From: Variovorax sp. CF313 | GTDB lineage: Bacteria; Pseudomonadota; Gammaproteobacteria; Burkholderiales; Burkholderiaceae_C | Direction of reading: 5' to 3' | Assembly (NCBI RefSeq): GCF_000282635.1 | Contig: NZ_AKIW01000094.1 | Location: 32,920 to 96,919, forward strand | Length of the DNA stretch: 64,000 bases | The notes under the pieces: generated by a model | What the model was told of the DNA's origin: nothing | What the model saw: only the letters and a program-made list of their open reading frames with translations | The model's database searches: none | In this document: piece by piece, positions 45,895 through 54,709 of the stretch | How positions within the stretch are numbered: position 1 is the stretch's first letter | Layout: the number at the start of each line of letters is the position of its first letter | Position numbers and translations under genes: made by a program

Positions 45895-47388
45895 TCAGCG
45901 CACGGCCACGGCCGTCCGTGCCGGGACAGCCGCGACCGGCGCCGGCGCTTCCCAGCCGCCGCCGATGGCGCGGATCAGCCCCACCGCCGCCTGGTACTGC
46001 GCCGACTTCACCTGCAGTGCCTGCCGGCGGTTGCGCAATTCGCTGCGGCGCGCGTCCAGCAGGTCGAGCTGGCTGACGTAGCCGTTGCGATAGCGCGTGT
46101 CCGACAGGCTGGTGGCGCGCTGGGCCGAGGTCACGGCCTGTGCCTGCACGACCGACTGCTCCTGCAGGATGCGGATGGCGGCCAGTTGGTCTTCGACTTC
46201 CTGAAACGCCACCAGCACCTGCGTGCGGTAGCTCGCGAGCGCACCGTCGAGCCGGGCATTGGCGCCCTGCACGCCGGCCTCGCGGCGGCCGCCGTCGAAG
46301 ATCGGCAGCGACAGCAGCGCGCCCACGCCCCACGAGCGCGCCGACCACTTGAAGAGGTCGCCGATCTCGGGCGAGGCATAGCCGGCGGCGCCGGTCAGCG
46401 AGATGTCCGGGAACCACGCGGCCTGCGCCACGCCCACGCGGGCCTGCGCGGCCAGCACAGCGCTCTGCGCAGCCGACACGTCGGGGCGGCGGGTGAGCAC
46501 CGTGGCGGGCACACCCGGCGGAATGGACGGGAGCGCCGTCGCCCACTCGTCGACGCGCAAGCCGAAGCTGGAAGCCGAATCGCCCACCAGCACCGCGAGC
46601 GCATGCTCCACCTGGGCGCGCTGGCGGTCGAGCGCGAGCGCATCCGACTCGGTGGACGACACCTCGGTCTGCACGCGCGCCACGTCGAGCTCGGCGATGT
46701 CGCCGGCCTGCTCGCGGCGCTGCGACAGGCGCAGCGTGTCGCGATACGCCTCGACCTGCTCGCGCACCAGGGCGCGCTCGGCATCGAGCGCGCGCAACTG
46801 CAGGTAGGTCTGCGCCACTTCGGCCTGCACGGCGAGGCGCGTGCTTTGCAGCAGCGCCTCGCGGCCGGCCGCATCGAGCTTGGCCGCATTGCTCGCGCCC
46901 GAGAGGCGGCCGAACAGGTCGACCTCGTACGAGAACGTGGCGCCGATGTTCGTCATCGTGGCTGGCCGGGTGCTGGCCGTGGCCTTGTCCAGGCCCGCGC
47001 CGCGGTTGGCGCCAGCGCCCAGGCCGATCTGCGGCAGGCGGTCGGCGTTGGCGCTGCGCGCCAGCGCGCGAGCCTCGGCCAGCCGAGCGGCCGCGGCCTG
47101 GATGTTGGTGTTGTTGACGTCGGCCTTCTCGATCAGTGCGTTGAGCGCCGGATCGTTGAACGCCAGCCACCAGTCGCCGCGCGGTTGCGCCTCGGAGGGC
47201 GCGGCCCGCGTGAAGCCGGCGGGCGGCGTCACCGCCTGGTCCTTGCCCTGCTCCTTGAACTGGGCGGTGGTCGTGATCTCGGGCAGGCCCGAGGGCGCGG
47301 TGGCACAGCCGGCGAGCACCAGGGCTGCCATCAGCGGCAGCAACGCGGTACGAAGCGGCTTCACCAGAGGTTGTACTGAAAATTTCAT
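45895..47388 (-). CDS. NodT/OprM-family outer membrane efflux lipoprotein
   Basis: The outer-membrane channel of a tripartite RND pump, 497 residues. The N-terminus has a lipoprotein signal with lipobox LAGC (Cys about residue 28), followed by two OEP repeats of long helices and short strands (for example LNALIEKADVNNTNIQAAAA, and the second repeat near RRSELRNRRQALQVKSAQYQ). It lies 15 bases after the RND permease and is the last gene of the efflux operon, equivalent to opcM/oprC in the Burkholderia layout. Confidence 0.92.
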   Translation of the reverse strand: MKFSVQPLVKPLRTALLPLMAALVLAGCATAPSGLPEITTTAQFKEQGKDQAVTPPAGFTRAAPSEAQPRGDWWLAFNDPALNALIEKADVNNTNIQAAAARLAEARALARSANADRLPQIGLGAGANRGAGLDKATASTRPATMTNIGATFSYEVDLFGRLSGASNAAKLDAAGREALLQSTRLAVQAEVAQTYLQLRALDAERALVREQVEAYRDTLRLSQRREQAGDIAELDVARVQTEVSSTESDALALDRQRAQVEHALAVLVGDSASSFGLRVDEWATALPSIPPGVPATVLTRRPDVSAAQSAVLAAQARVGVAQAAWFPDISLTGAAGYASPEIGDLFKWSARSWGVGALLSLPIFDGGRREAGVQGANARLDGALASYRTQVLVAFQEVEDQLAAIRILQEQSVVQAQAVTSAQRATSLSDTRYRNGYVSQLDLLDARRSELRNRRQALQVKSAQYQAAVGLIRAIGGGWEAPAPVAAVPARTAVAVR

Positions 47389-47403
47389 GATGCGCTTTCT
47401 CGA

Positions 47404-50400
47404 TCAGTCGTCATGCGAAGAACGCGGCGATGCGGGCACCGGATGAAGGCCGCCACCACCGGCGCCGCCATGCGAAGCCGGATTCCCGGCCGACACGAAG
47501 TCGTCGCCATGCGGCACTTCGCCATGCAGCTTGAGTGGCCGGTTGCCCGCGAGGCGGCGCAGCAGCACGTAGAACACAGGCGTCAGGAACAGGCCGAAGG
47601 CCGTCACGCCGATCATCCCGGCGAACACCGCCACGCCCATGGCCTTGCGCATCTCCGAACCCGCGCCGGTGGACAGCACGAGGGGCAGCACGCCCATCAC
47701 GAAGGCCAGCGAGGTCATGAGAATCGGGCGCAGGCGCAGGCGGCTGGCTTCGATGGCGGCCTGTATCGGTGTGCGGCCGGCAAATTCGAGCTCCCGGGCG
47801 AACTCCACGATAAGAATCGCGTTCTTCGCACTCAGCCCCACCAGCACGATCAACCCGATCTGCGTGAAGACGTTGTTGTCACCCCCCGATATCCATACGC
47901 CGGTCATCGCGGCCATGATGCCCATGGGCACGATCAGGATGATCGCGATCGGCAGCGTCAGGCTTTCGTACTGCGCAGCCAGCACCAGGAACACCAGCAG
48001 GATCGCCAGCGGGAACACCAGGAAGGCGGAGTTGCCGGCCAGGATTTCCTGGTAGGTCAGCTCGGTCCACTCGAAGCTCACGCCCTTGGGCAGCGTCTCG
48101 GCCGCGATCTTGGTGATCGCGTCCTGCGCCTGGCCCGAGGAGTAGCCCGGCGCCGGGCCGCCGTTGATGTCGGCGGCGAGGTAGCCGTTGTAGCGCATGG
48201 CGCGTTCCGGGCCGAAGGTCGAATTCACCTTCATCAGCGCGGCCAGCGGCACCATCTCGCCCGAGGTCGAGCGCACCTTCAGCAGGCCCACGTCTTCAGC
48301 ACGGGCGCGGTAAGGCGCATCGGCCTGGACGCGCACGGAGTACGTGCGGCCGAACTTGTTGAAGTCGTTCGCATACAGGCTGCCAAGGTAGATCTGCATG
48401 GTGTCGAAGATGTCCGTCACGGGCACGCCGAGCTGGCGGGCCTTGGTGCGGTCGATGTCTGCGTACAGCTGCGGCACGTTGACCTGCCAGCTCGTGAACA
48501 TGCCGGCCAGTTCGGGCGCCTGGTAAGCCTTGGCCATGAAGGCCTTCACTGCCGCGTCCATCTGGTCGTAGCCCACCGAGCCGCGGTCTTCCAGCTGCAG
48601 CTTGAAGCCGCCCGTGGTGCCCAGGCCCGCCACCGGCGGGGGCGGGAACATCACGATGAAGGCGTCCTGGATGCTCGAGAAGGCGCCGTTCAACTGGCCC
48701 GCCACCGCGCCGCCGCTCTGGTCGGCGCGCTTGCGCTGGTCGAAGGGCTTGAGCGTGGCGAACACGATGCCCGAGTTGGAGCTGTTGGTGAAGCCGTTGA
48801 TCGACAGGCCCGGGAAGGCGATGGCGTCCTCCACGTTCGGGTTCTTCTTCATGATCTCGCCCATGCGCTGGATCACTTCGTCGGTGCGGTCGAGCGTGGC
48901 GCCGTCGGGCAGCTGAGCGAAGCCGATCAGGTACTGCTTGTCCTGCGCCGGCACGAAGCCGCCGGGCACCGCCTTGAAGAGGCCGAAGGTCACGGCGATG
49001 AGCGCGACGTAGATCGCGAGCATCAGCGCCTTGCGCGAGATCACGTTCTTCACGCCGCCGCTGTAGGCCTCGGAGCCGCGATGGAACAGCTTGTTGAAGC
49101 CGCGGAACAGCCAGCCGAAGGCCTTGTCCATGCCGCGCGTCAGCGCGTCCTTGGGAGCGTCATGGCCGCGCAGCAGCAGTGCAGCGAGCGCGGGCGACAG
49201 CGTCAGCGAGTTGATCGCCGAGATCACCGTCGAGATCGCAATCGTCACCGCGAACTGGCGGTAGAACTGGCCCGTGAGGCCGCTGATGAAAGCCAGCGGA
49301 ACGAACACGGCCACCAGCACCAGCGCAATCGCGATGATGGGCCCGGACACTTCGCGCATCGCGCGATAGGTCGCCTCGCGCGGCGTGAGCCCCGCCTCGA
49401 TGTTCCGCTCGACGTTCTCCACCACCACGATGGCGTCGTCCACCACGATGCCGATGGCCAGCACCAGCCCGAACAGGCTCAGCGCGTTGATCGAAAAGCC
49501 GAGGACGTGCAGCACCGCGAAGGTGCCGATCACCGACACCGGCACGGCCAGCAGCGGAATGATCGACGCGCGCCACGTCTGCAGGAACAGGATCACGACC
49601 AGCACCACCAGCATGATGGCTTCGAGCAGCGTGTGGATCACCGATTCGATGGACGCGCGCACGAACTGCGTCGGGTCGTAGGCGATGCGGTATTCCAGGC
49701 CCTCGGGCATGTTTTTGTTGAGCTCGGCCATCGTCTTGCGCACGTTGGACGAGATGTCGAGCGCATTGGAGCCCGGCGCCTGGAACACACCCATGCCGAC
49801 GGCCGGGTCGTTGTTCAGCAGCGAGCGCAGCGAGTAGTCGGCGGCGCCCATCTCGAGGCGGCCGATGTCGCGAAGACGCGTGACGGCGCCGTCGGTGCCG
49901 CTCTTGACGATGATGTCGCCGAACTCTTCCTCGCTCTGCAGGCGACCTTGCGCATTGATCGACAGCTGCATGTCCACACCCGACAGGCCCGGCGATGCGC
50001 CGACCACGCCGGCCGCGGCCTGCACGTTCTGGCCACGGATGGCAGCCACCACGTCGCTCGCCGAGAGGCCGCGCTGCGCGACCTTCTGCGGGTCGAGCCA
50101 CACGCGCATGGAGTAGTCGCCGCCGCCGAAGATCTGGACCTGGCCCACGCCTTCGATGCGCGCCAGCGGGTCCTTCACGTTCAGCACCGCGTAGTTGCGC
50201 AGGTAGTTGATGTCGTAGCGGTTGTTCGGCGAGACGAGGTGGACCACCATCGTCAGGTCGGGCGCGCTCTTGACGGTCGTGATGCCGAGCCGGCGCACTT
50301 CCTCGGGCAGACGCGGCTCGGCTTGCGAGACGCGGTTCTGCACGAGCTGCTGTGCCTTGTCGGGATCGGTGCCGAGGCGGAACGTCACGGTGAGCGTCAG

Positions 50401-50667
50401 CACGCCGTCGGTCGTTGCCTGGCTGCCCATGTAGAGCATGCCTTCGACGCCGTTGATCTGCTCTTCGAGCGGCGTGGCCACCGTTTCAGCAATCACCTTC
50501 GGGTTGGCACCGGGGTACTGGGCGCGCACCACCACCGAAGGCGGCGCGACTTCCGGGTACTCCGAGATCGGCAGCCCGCGCAGCGCGATCAGGCCGGCTA
50601 TCAGCATCAATAGCGACAGCACGCCGGCAAAGATCGGCCGGTCGATGAAGAATTTTGAGAGATTCAT
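47404..50667 (-). CDS. RND multidrug efflux permease (HAE1 family, CeoB/BpeF/MexF-like)
   Basis: The 1087-residue inner-membrane pump uses the proton gradient to expel drugs through the outer-membrane channel. It starts MNLSKFFIDRPIFAGVLSLL, has 12 predicted membrane helices, two large periplasmic loops, the proton-relay Asp pair in IGIVVDDAIVVVENVERN (helix 4) and the second-half motif GLSAKNAILIVEFA (helix 10 Lys/Asn region). The C-terminal tail is His/Gly-rich. Substrates are inferred: MexF-like pumps handle chloramphenicol, trimethoprim and quinolones. Confidence 0.95.
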   Translation of the reverse strand: MNLSKFFIDRPIFAGVLSLLMLIAGLIALRGLPISEYPEVAPPSVVVRAQYPGANPKVIAETVATPLEEQINGVEGMLYMGSQATTDGVLTLTVTFRLGTDPDKAQQLVQNRVSQAEPRLPEEVRRLGITTVKSAPDLTMVVHLVSPNNRYDINYLRNYAVLNVKDPLARIEGVGQVQIFGGGDYSMRVWLDPQKVAQRGLSASDVVAAIRGQNVQAAAGVVGASPGLSGVDMQLSINAQGRLQSEEEFGDIIVKSGTDGAVTRLRDIGRLEMGAADYSLRSLLNNDPAVGMGVFQAPGSNALDISSNVRKTMAELNKNMPEGLEYRIAYDPTQFVRASIESVIHTLLEAIMLVVLVVILFLQTWRASIIPLLAVPVSVIGTFAVLHVLGFSINALSLFGLVLAIGIVVDDAIVVVENVERNIEAGLTPREATYRAMREVSGPIIAIALVLVAVFVPLAFISGLTGQFYRQFAVTIAISTVISAINSLTLSPALAALLLRGHDAPKDALTRGMDKAFGWLFRGFNKLFHRGSEAYSGGVKNVISRKALMLAIYVALIAVTFGLFKAVPGGFVPAQDKQYLIGFAQLPDGATLDRTDEVIQRMGEIMKKNPNVEDAIAFPGLSINGFTNSSNSGIVFATLKPFDQRKRADQSGGAVAGQLNGAFSSIQDAFIVMFPPPPVAGLGTTGGFKLQLEDRGSVGYDQMDAAVKAFMAKAYQAPELAGMFTSWQVNVPQLYADIDRTKARQLGVPVTDIFDTMQIYLGSLYANDFNKFGRTYSVRVQADAPYRARAEDVGLLKVRSTSGEMVPLAALMKVNSTFGPERAMRYNGYLAADINGGPAPGYSSGQAQDAITKIAAETLPKGVSFEWTELTYQEILAGNSAFLVFPLAILLVFLVLAAQYESLTLPIAIILIVPMGIMAAMTGVWISGGDNNVFTQIGLIVLVGLSAKNAILIVEFARELEFAGRTPIQAAIEASRLRLRPILMTSLAFVMGVLPLVLSTGAGSEMRKAMGVAVFAGMIGVTAFGLFLTPVFYVLLRRLAGNRPLKLHGEVPHGDDFVSAGNPASHGGAGGGGLHPVPASPRSSHDD

Positions 50668-50749
50668 GTTCGTTTACTCCACCGCGTCGTGCGCGGTCCA
50701 CGCCGCATGCAGGCACGCGGCATCCAAGTGGCTCCCATTTCAGGAACAC

Positions 50750-50833
50750 CGCGGAACCGGCTTTGCCGGGCCGCTGGTGTTGCCCCCGCGAGGGGGTTGG
50801 CGGCTACACGAAGTGAGCAAGCCTGGGGGTGGT
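50750..50833. repeat. Comamonadaceae-type intergenic repeat between pump genes
   Basis: Within the 166-base spacer between the adaptor and permease genes lies a block containing GCTTTGCCGGGCCGCTGGTG, the hairpin CCCCCGCGAGGGGG and CTACACGAAGTGAGCAAGC. I recall this kind of block as a common intergenic repeat in Comamonadaceae; that is recollection, not a search. It interrupts an otherwise tight operon and may influence mRNA stability or pump subunit ratio. The other half of the spacer shows nothing. Confidence 0.6.
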
Positions 50834-52084
50834 TCAAGATTTGGCCGCTTCCGCGACACGTTCCGGTTGTTGTTGCTTGGGGTCGGCCTTGGCGTCCATG
50901 GTCACTTGCTTCGGCGCCACCAGCGCACCCGGGCGGATGTGCTGCAGGCCGTTGACCACGACCTTGTCGCCGGCCTTCAGACCCTTGCTCACGACACGCA
51001 GCCCGTTGATCGACGCACCGAGCGTGACTTCGCGGTAGACCGCCTTGTTGTCTTCGCCCACGACCATCACGAACTTCTTGTTCTGGTCAGTGCCGATGGC
51101 GCGTTCGCTCACGAGAAGCGCGGTGTCGTTGCGGGCCTGTCCCATGCGGATGCGGGCGAACTGGCCGGGGATGAGCGCGCCGTCCTTGTTGTCGAACGAA
51201 GCACGCACGCGCACCGTGCCGCTCTTGGCATCGACCTGGTTGTCGATCAGCTGCAGCTTGCCGGTGAAGGGCGTGCCGTCGAGGCCGGCGGTGCCCATCT
51301 GCACGGGAATGCTCTCGATCTGGCCTCGGGCGCTGGAGCCGCTCGGCAGGTCTTTCAGGGCTCGCGTGATGACCTGCTCGTCGGCGTCGAAGCTCGCGTA
51401 GATCGGGCTCACCGACACCAGCGTGGTCAGCACCGGCGCACCGGGGCCCGCGGCGACGAGGTTGCCCACCGTCACTTCGAGCTTGCCGATGCGGCCCGAC
51501 ACCGGCGCGCGCACCTGGGTGTAGCCCAGGCTCAGGCGCGCGGTCTGCAGTTGGGCCTGGGCGGCGCGCAGGTTGGCATTGGCTTCGCTGCCGGCATTCA
51601 CACGCTCGTCGTACTCGCGCTGGGCAATGGCCTTGTCGTCCCACAAGCGCTTGGCGCGCTCCTGCTCGCTGCGGCTGAACGACTGGCGGGCCTGCGCGGA
51701 GGCTACCTGCGCTTCGGCGCGCTCGACCTCGGCCGCGTACGGGGCGGGATCGATGGTGATCAGCAGATCGCCCTGCTTCACCAGCGCGCCTTCGCGAAAG
51801 TGCACCGACTGCACGGCGCCCGCGACGCGGGAGCGCACATCGACGCGCTGGACGGCTTCGAGCCGGCCCGAGAACTCGTCCCAGGCGTTGATCTCGCTGG
51901 ACGCCACGGTGGCCACCGACACCGGGGTGGCCTGCGGCGCCGCCGGCGCGTTGTTGGCCTCGGCCTTGAAACTGTGCATGCCCAACACGGCGGCCGCCAC
52001 GGCCAGCAATGCGGTAATGCCGGTCACGGCGGGCCACAGGCCCTTGCGGGCGACGGAAGACAGCTTTTTCTCGTTGTTCGACAT
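50834..52084 (-). CDS. RND efflux periplasmic adaptor (CeoA/BpeE/MexE-like)
   Basis: The 416-residue membrane-fusion protein bridges the permease and the outer-membrane channel. It has an N-terminal membrane anchor/signal (about 14-36, LWPAVTGITALLAVAAAVLG), a lipoyl domain split by a helical hairpin (GRLEAVQRVDVRSRVAG, then LGYTQVRAPVSGRIGKLEV), a beta-barrel domain and a membrane-proximal domain. It lies 147 bases downstream of the lipase-like gene and 166 bases upstream of the permease. Confidence 0.93.
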   Translation of the reverse strand: MSNNEKKLSSVARKGLWPAVTGITALLAVAAAVLGMHSFKAEANNAPAAPQATPVSVATVASSEINAWDEFSGRLEAVQRVDVRSRVAGAVQSVHFREGALVKQGDLLITIDPAPYAAEVERAEAQVASAQARQSFSRSEQERAKRLWDDKAIAQREYDERVNAGSEANANLRAAQAQLQTARLSLGYTQVRAPVSGRIGKLEVTVGNLVAAGPGAPVLTTLVSVSPIYASFDADEQVITRALKDLPSGSSARGQIESIPVQMGTAGLDGTPFTGKLQLIDNQVDAKSGTVRVRASFDNKDGALIPGQFARIRMGQARNDTALLVSERAIGTDQNKKFVMVVGEDNKAVYREVTLGASINGLRVVSKGLKAGDKVVVNGLQHIRPGALVAPKQVTMDAKADPKQQQPERVAEAAKS

Positions 52085-52231
52085 GATGGTTCGTCCTTCT
52101 CGATGACTTCAGGGATGCAACAGGCCACCCCGGCGCTTTTGGCACCAGGCGGCGGAATTCAGAAAAAACAAGGCCCTCGCACGCTGCCGCGCTGGCGGCG
52201 TGTCGATCAGGCAGCCGGGATCGGCCGGGAA

Positions 52232-53116
52232 CTAGCTGGGGTGGTTCGGCGCCGCACCCGGTGGCGTGGTCGCGCTGAAAAACTCGCGGAAGTGCTGCTG
52301 CACCGTGGCCTCACAGGCCACGCAACCCGTGTTCTCGGTGTCGTAGAGTGCCTTGGGCCAGTTGGAGGCACTGGGCAGCACGCTGCTCGTGACCTCGATG
52401 CCGGCGGCACGCAAGCGGCCGGCGAAGGTCAGCGCCTCGTCGCGCATGGCGTCGTCCTGGCCCACCAGCACCAGCGCAGGCGCCAGGGCCGACAGCCGCA
52501 GCGAACCGCTAGGCACCGCATAGGGATGGGTGGCGTTCGAGGGGCAGCTCAGGTACTTCTCCCAGCCGCTGGCCCAGCGGCATTCGGCCGCATCGCTGGT
52601 GGCCTTGCGCAACGAGGCGGTGCCGGCGCAGGGGTCGAGCATGGGCGACAGCAGGATCTGGCCGGCAACCGGCGGATGCGCCCGGTCGCGGGCGATCAGC
52701 GCCACCGCGGCCGCCAGGTTGCCGCCGGCTTCCTCGCCGGCCAGGTACACCTGCGCGCCTTTGCCGCCGAGCTTGGTGCGCTGCTTGTAGAGCCATTCGA
52801 GGGCGGCATAGCCCACCTCGATCGGCTCCGGGAACGGCGATTGGGGCGCCAGCGGATAGGCCACCGACACCACCACCGCCCCCGCGCCGGCCAGGAGCCG
52901 AGCCACGTTGCGGCCGTTGTCGAGATCGCCGCACACAAAGGTGCCGCCATGGAAATGCAGCACCAGCGGTGCGACTTCACCCTTGGCACGCTGGCCGTAC
53001 ACACGGGCACCGACCGGTTCGCGGCCGGGCAGCTCGATCGACAGATCGGCTTCCACGCCCTGTACCGCCGCACGGGCGGCGGCTTCGGCAGAGCGGGACG
53101 ATGGAACGGGTGACAT
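52232..53116 (-). CDS. Lipase-like (HSL family) protein LlpE-type with altered nucleophile site
   Basis: A 294-residue alpha/beta-hydrolase of the hormone-sensitive-lipase family. The oxyanion motif HFHGGTF is present and the acid residue lies in LVGQDDAMRDE. The nucleophile elbow, normally GDSAGG, reads GEEAGG, so Ser is replaced by Glu, and no clear catalytic His follows the NWPKALYD region. It is probably inactive as an esterase. It is the first gene of the efflux operon, the position of llpE before ceoAB-opcM in Burkholderia cenocepacia. The ATG at 53116 is chosen over a longer frame to 53233. Confidence 0.8.
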   Translation of the reverse strand: MSPVPSSRSAEAAARAAVQGVEADLSIELPGREPVGARVYGQRAKGEVAPLVLHFHGGTFVCGDLDNGRNVARLLAGAGAVVVSVAYPLAPQSPFPEPIEVGYAALEWLYKQRTKLGGKGAQVYLAGEEAGGNLAAAVALIARDRAHPPVAGQILLSPMLDPCAGTASLRKATSDAAECRWASGWEKYLSCPSNATHPYAVPSGSLRLSALAPALVLVGQDDAMRDEALTFAGRLRAAGIEVTSSVLPSASNWPKALYDTENTGCVACEATVQQHFREFFSATTPPGAAPNHPS

Positions 53117-53206
53117 GGGCGACCTCAGGGAATTGGGCGATGGTTGAAATATAAGTCGCCCGGCGCAGCGTTGAAACAGGCAAGCCGGCCCTACTCTGTT
53201 TCCAAA

Positions 53207-53220
53207 CCGATAACAATCGG
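53207..53220. promoter_or_regulatory. Candidate LysR operator between the regulator and efflux operon
   Basis: CCGAT-AACA-ATCGG, a 14-base interrupted palindrome, lies in the 184-base divergent spacer. A minus-strand -10-like TATATT occurs at 53153-53148; relative to a start near 53141 the palindrome is centred about 70 bases upstream, where LysR-type regulators usually bind. Palindrome and -10 are seen; the operator role is inferred. Confidence 0.45.
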
Positions 53221-53300
53221 GGCCACCCGCCAAGGGTTTGGCTGCTTGTGTGAGAATCCGCCTCCCCCGGTGTGGGCCGGGTACCCAGAACAGGCATTCA

Positions 53301-54215
53301 ATGGATCAAATCCAGGCCATGCGGATCTTCGTCCGCGTCGTGGAAGCCGGCACATTCACCCGTGCGGCGGACTCTCTCGCCCTGCCCAAAGGCACGGTCA
53401 CCAAACAGATCCAGGCGCTCGAATCGCGCCTGCGCGTGAAGCTGCTCAACCGCACCACGCGGCGCGTCACGGTCACACCCGACGGCGCGGCCTACTTCGA
53501 GCGAGCCGCGCGCCTTCTCAACGACTTCGACGACATGGAAGCCAGCATGACGAATGCGCAGGCCAACCCCACGGGGCGGCTGCGCATCGACGTCGGCACC
53601 TCGGTGGCAAGGCAGATCATCCTGCCTGCGCTGGCCAGCTTCTGCGACCGCTATCCTGATATCCAGGTCGACTTGGGGGTGAGCGACCGCACCGTCGACC
53701 TGATCAGCGACAACGTCGACTGCGTGATCCGCGCCGGCGAGCTCAACGACCAGTCGCTGGTGGCGCGGCGCATCGGCACGCTGCACTTCGTCACCGTGGC
53801 ATCGCCGGCATACGTGAAGCGCTACGGCGTGCCGCAGCACCCGAGCGACATCGAGAAGCGCCACCACGTGGTGAGCTACTTCTCGGGCACCACGCGGCGC
53901 GTTTACCCGCACGAGTTCAGGAAGGGCGACGAACAGATCGAGCTGAACGGGCCCTACCGCGTGTCGGTGAACGAGAGCAACGCGCACATCACCGCGGTGC
54001 TGGGCGGCTTCGGCATCTCGCAGTGCATCACCTTCATGGCCGAGCCGCTGCTGGAAAGCGGCGAGCTCATCGAGCTGCTGCCCGATTGGCATCGCGACCC
54101 GTTGCCGATCCACGTGGTGTACCCGCCCAACCGCCACCTGAGCGCGAAGGTGCGCGCGTTCGTGGATTGGGCGGCGGAGCTGTTTGCCAAGAATCCGCGG
54201 CTGCAGCGCCGCTGA
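53301..54215 (+). CDS. LysR-family transcriptional regulator, divergent from the efflux operon
   Basis: A 304-residue LTTR with an N-terminal winged helix (MDQIQAMRIFVRVVEAGTFT, recognition helix near SLALPKGTVTKQIQALESRL) and a C-terminal periplasmic-binding-like effector domain (about 90-295). Its position, divergent from the lipase-like gene and pump, matches CeoR/BpeT, which induce their pumps in response to aromatic compounds such as salicylate; the effector here is unknown. The ATG at 53301 is chosen as the family start; the frame extends to 53238. Confidence 0.9.
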   Translation: MDQIQAMRIFVRVVEAGTFTRAADSLALPKGTVTKQIQALESRLRVKLLNRTTRRVTVTPDGAAYFERAARLLNDFDDMEASMTNAQANPTGRLRIDVGTSVARQIILPALASFCDRYPDIQVDLGVSDRTVDLISDNVDCVIRAGELNDQSLVARRIGTLHFVTVASPAYVKRYGVPQHPSDIEKRHHVVSYFSGTTRRVYPHEFRKGDEQIELNGPYRVSVNESNAHITAVLGGFGISQCITFMAEPLLESGELIELLPDWHRDPLPIHVVYPPNRHLSAKVRAFVDWAAELFAKNPRLQRR

Positions 54216-54221
54216 ATCGAA

Positions 54222-54683
54222 CTACACCGGCTCGCAGCGCACCTCGGTCTTCACCGAGTTGGCAATGAAGCATTCTTCATGCGCCCGGTGGTGCATCTGC
54301 TCGATCTGCTCGCGCGTAGGAATGTTCTCGCCCGAGAACGCCACCTCCGGTCGCAGCGTGACCACTGTCATCGCCATCTTGCCGTCGGCGTTCTTCTCCA
54401 TCACGCCAGTGGCCGCGTCGAAGTAGCGGTCGACGATGAACCTGCGCTTCACGGCCATCGTGAGAAACCACAGCATGTGGCAGTTGGAAAGCGAGGCGAC
54501 GAACATCTCCTCCGGATCGACCGCCGATGCATCCGACATCGGCAGCGGCACCACGTGCGGGGACGACGAGGCCGCCACTTCCGCCCCGCCGTCGAAGCGC
54601 AGCACATGCCTGCGGCTGTAGGTGTTGCCGAGAAAGTCCTGATCGCCCCGCTCCCAAAGGATTTCCGCGGTGTACTGGGCCAT
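54222..54683 (-). CDS. OsmC/Ohr-family peroxiredoxin-like protein
   Basis: A 153-residue OsmC-fold protein with both redox cysteines: Cys68 in SLSNCHMLWF and Cys138 in HEECFIANS. Members reduce organic hydroperoxides through a thiol mechanism. The chain starts MAQYTAEILWERGDQDFLGN. It is 26 bases after the GNAT gene, as the last gene of the long minus-strand run, and is tail-to-tail with the LysR gene (6-base gap). Confidence 0.88.
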   Translation of the reverse strand: MAQYTAEILWERGDQDFLGNTYSRRHVLRFDGGAEVAASSSPHVVPLPMSDASAVDPEEMFVASLSNCHMLWFLTMAVKRRFIVDRYFDAATGVMEKNADGKMAMTVVTLRPEVAFSGENIPTREQIEQMHHRAHEECFIANSVKTEVRCEPV

Positions 54684-54709
54684 GGGTCGTGCTCCTTGCT
54701 CGAAAGATT

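Noticed and set aside
47413..50613. A 1066-codon plus-strand frame opposite the RND permease
   Set aside because: Shadow of a well-supported gene; His/Arg/Gln-rich translation with no recognisable domain.
52232..53116. Calling the lipase-like gene an active esterase
   Set aside because: The GxSxG serine is Glu and the histidine is missing, so activity is not supported.
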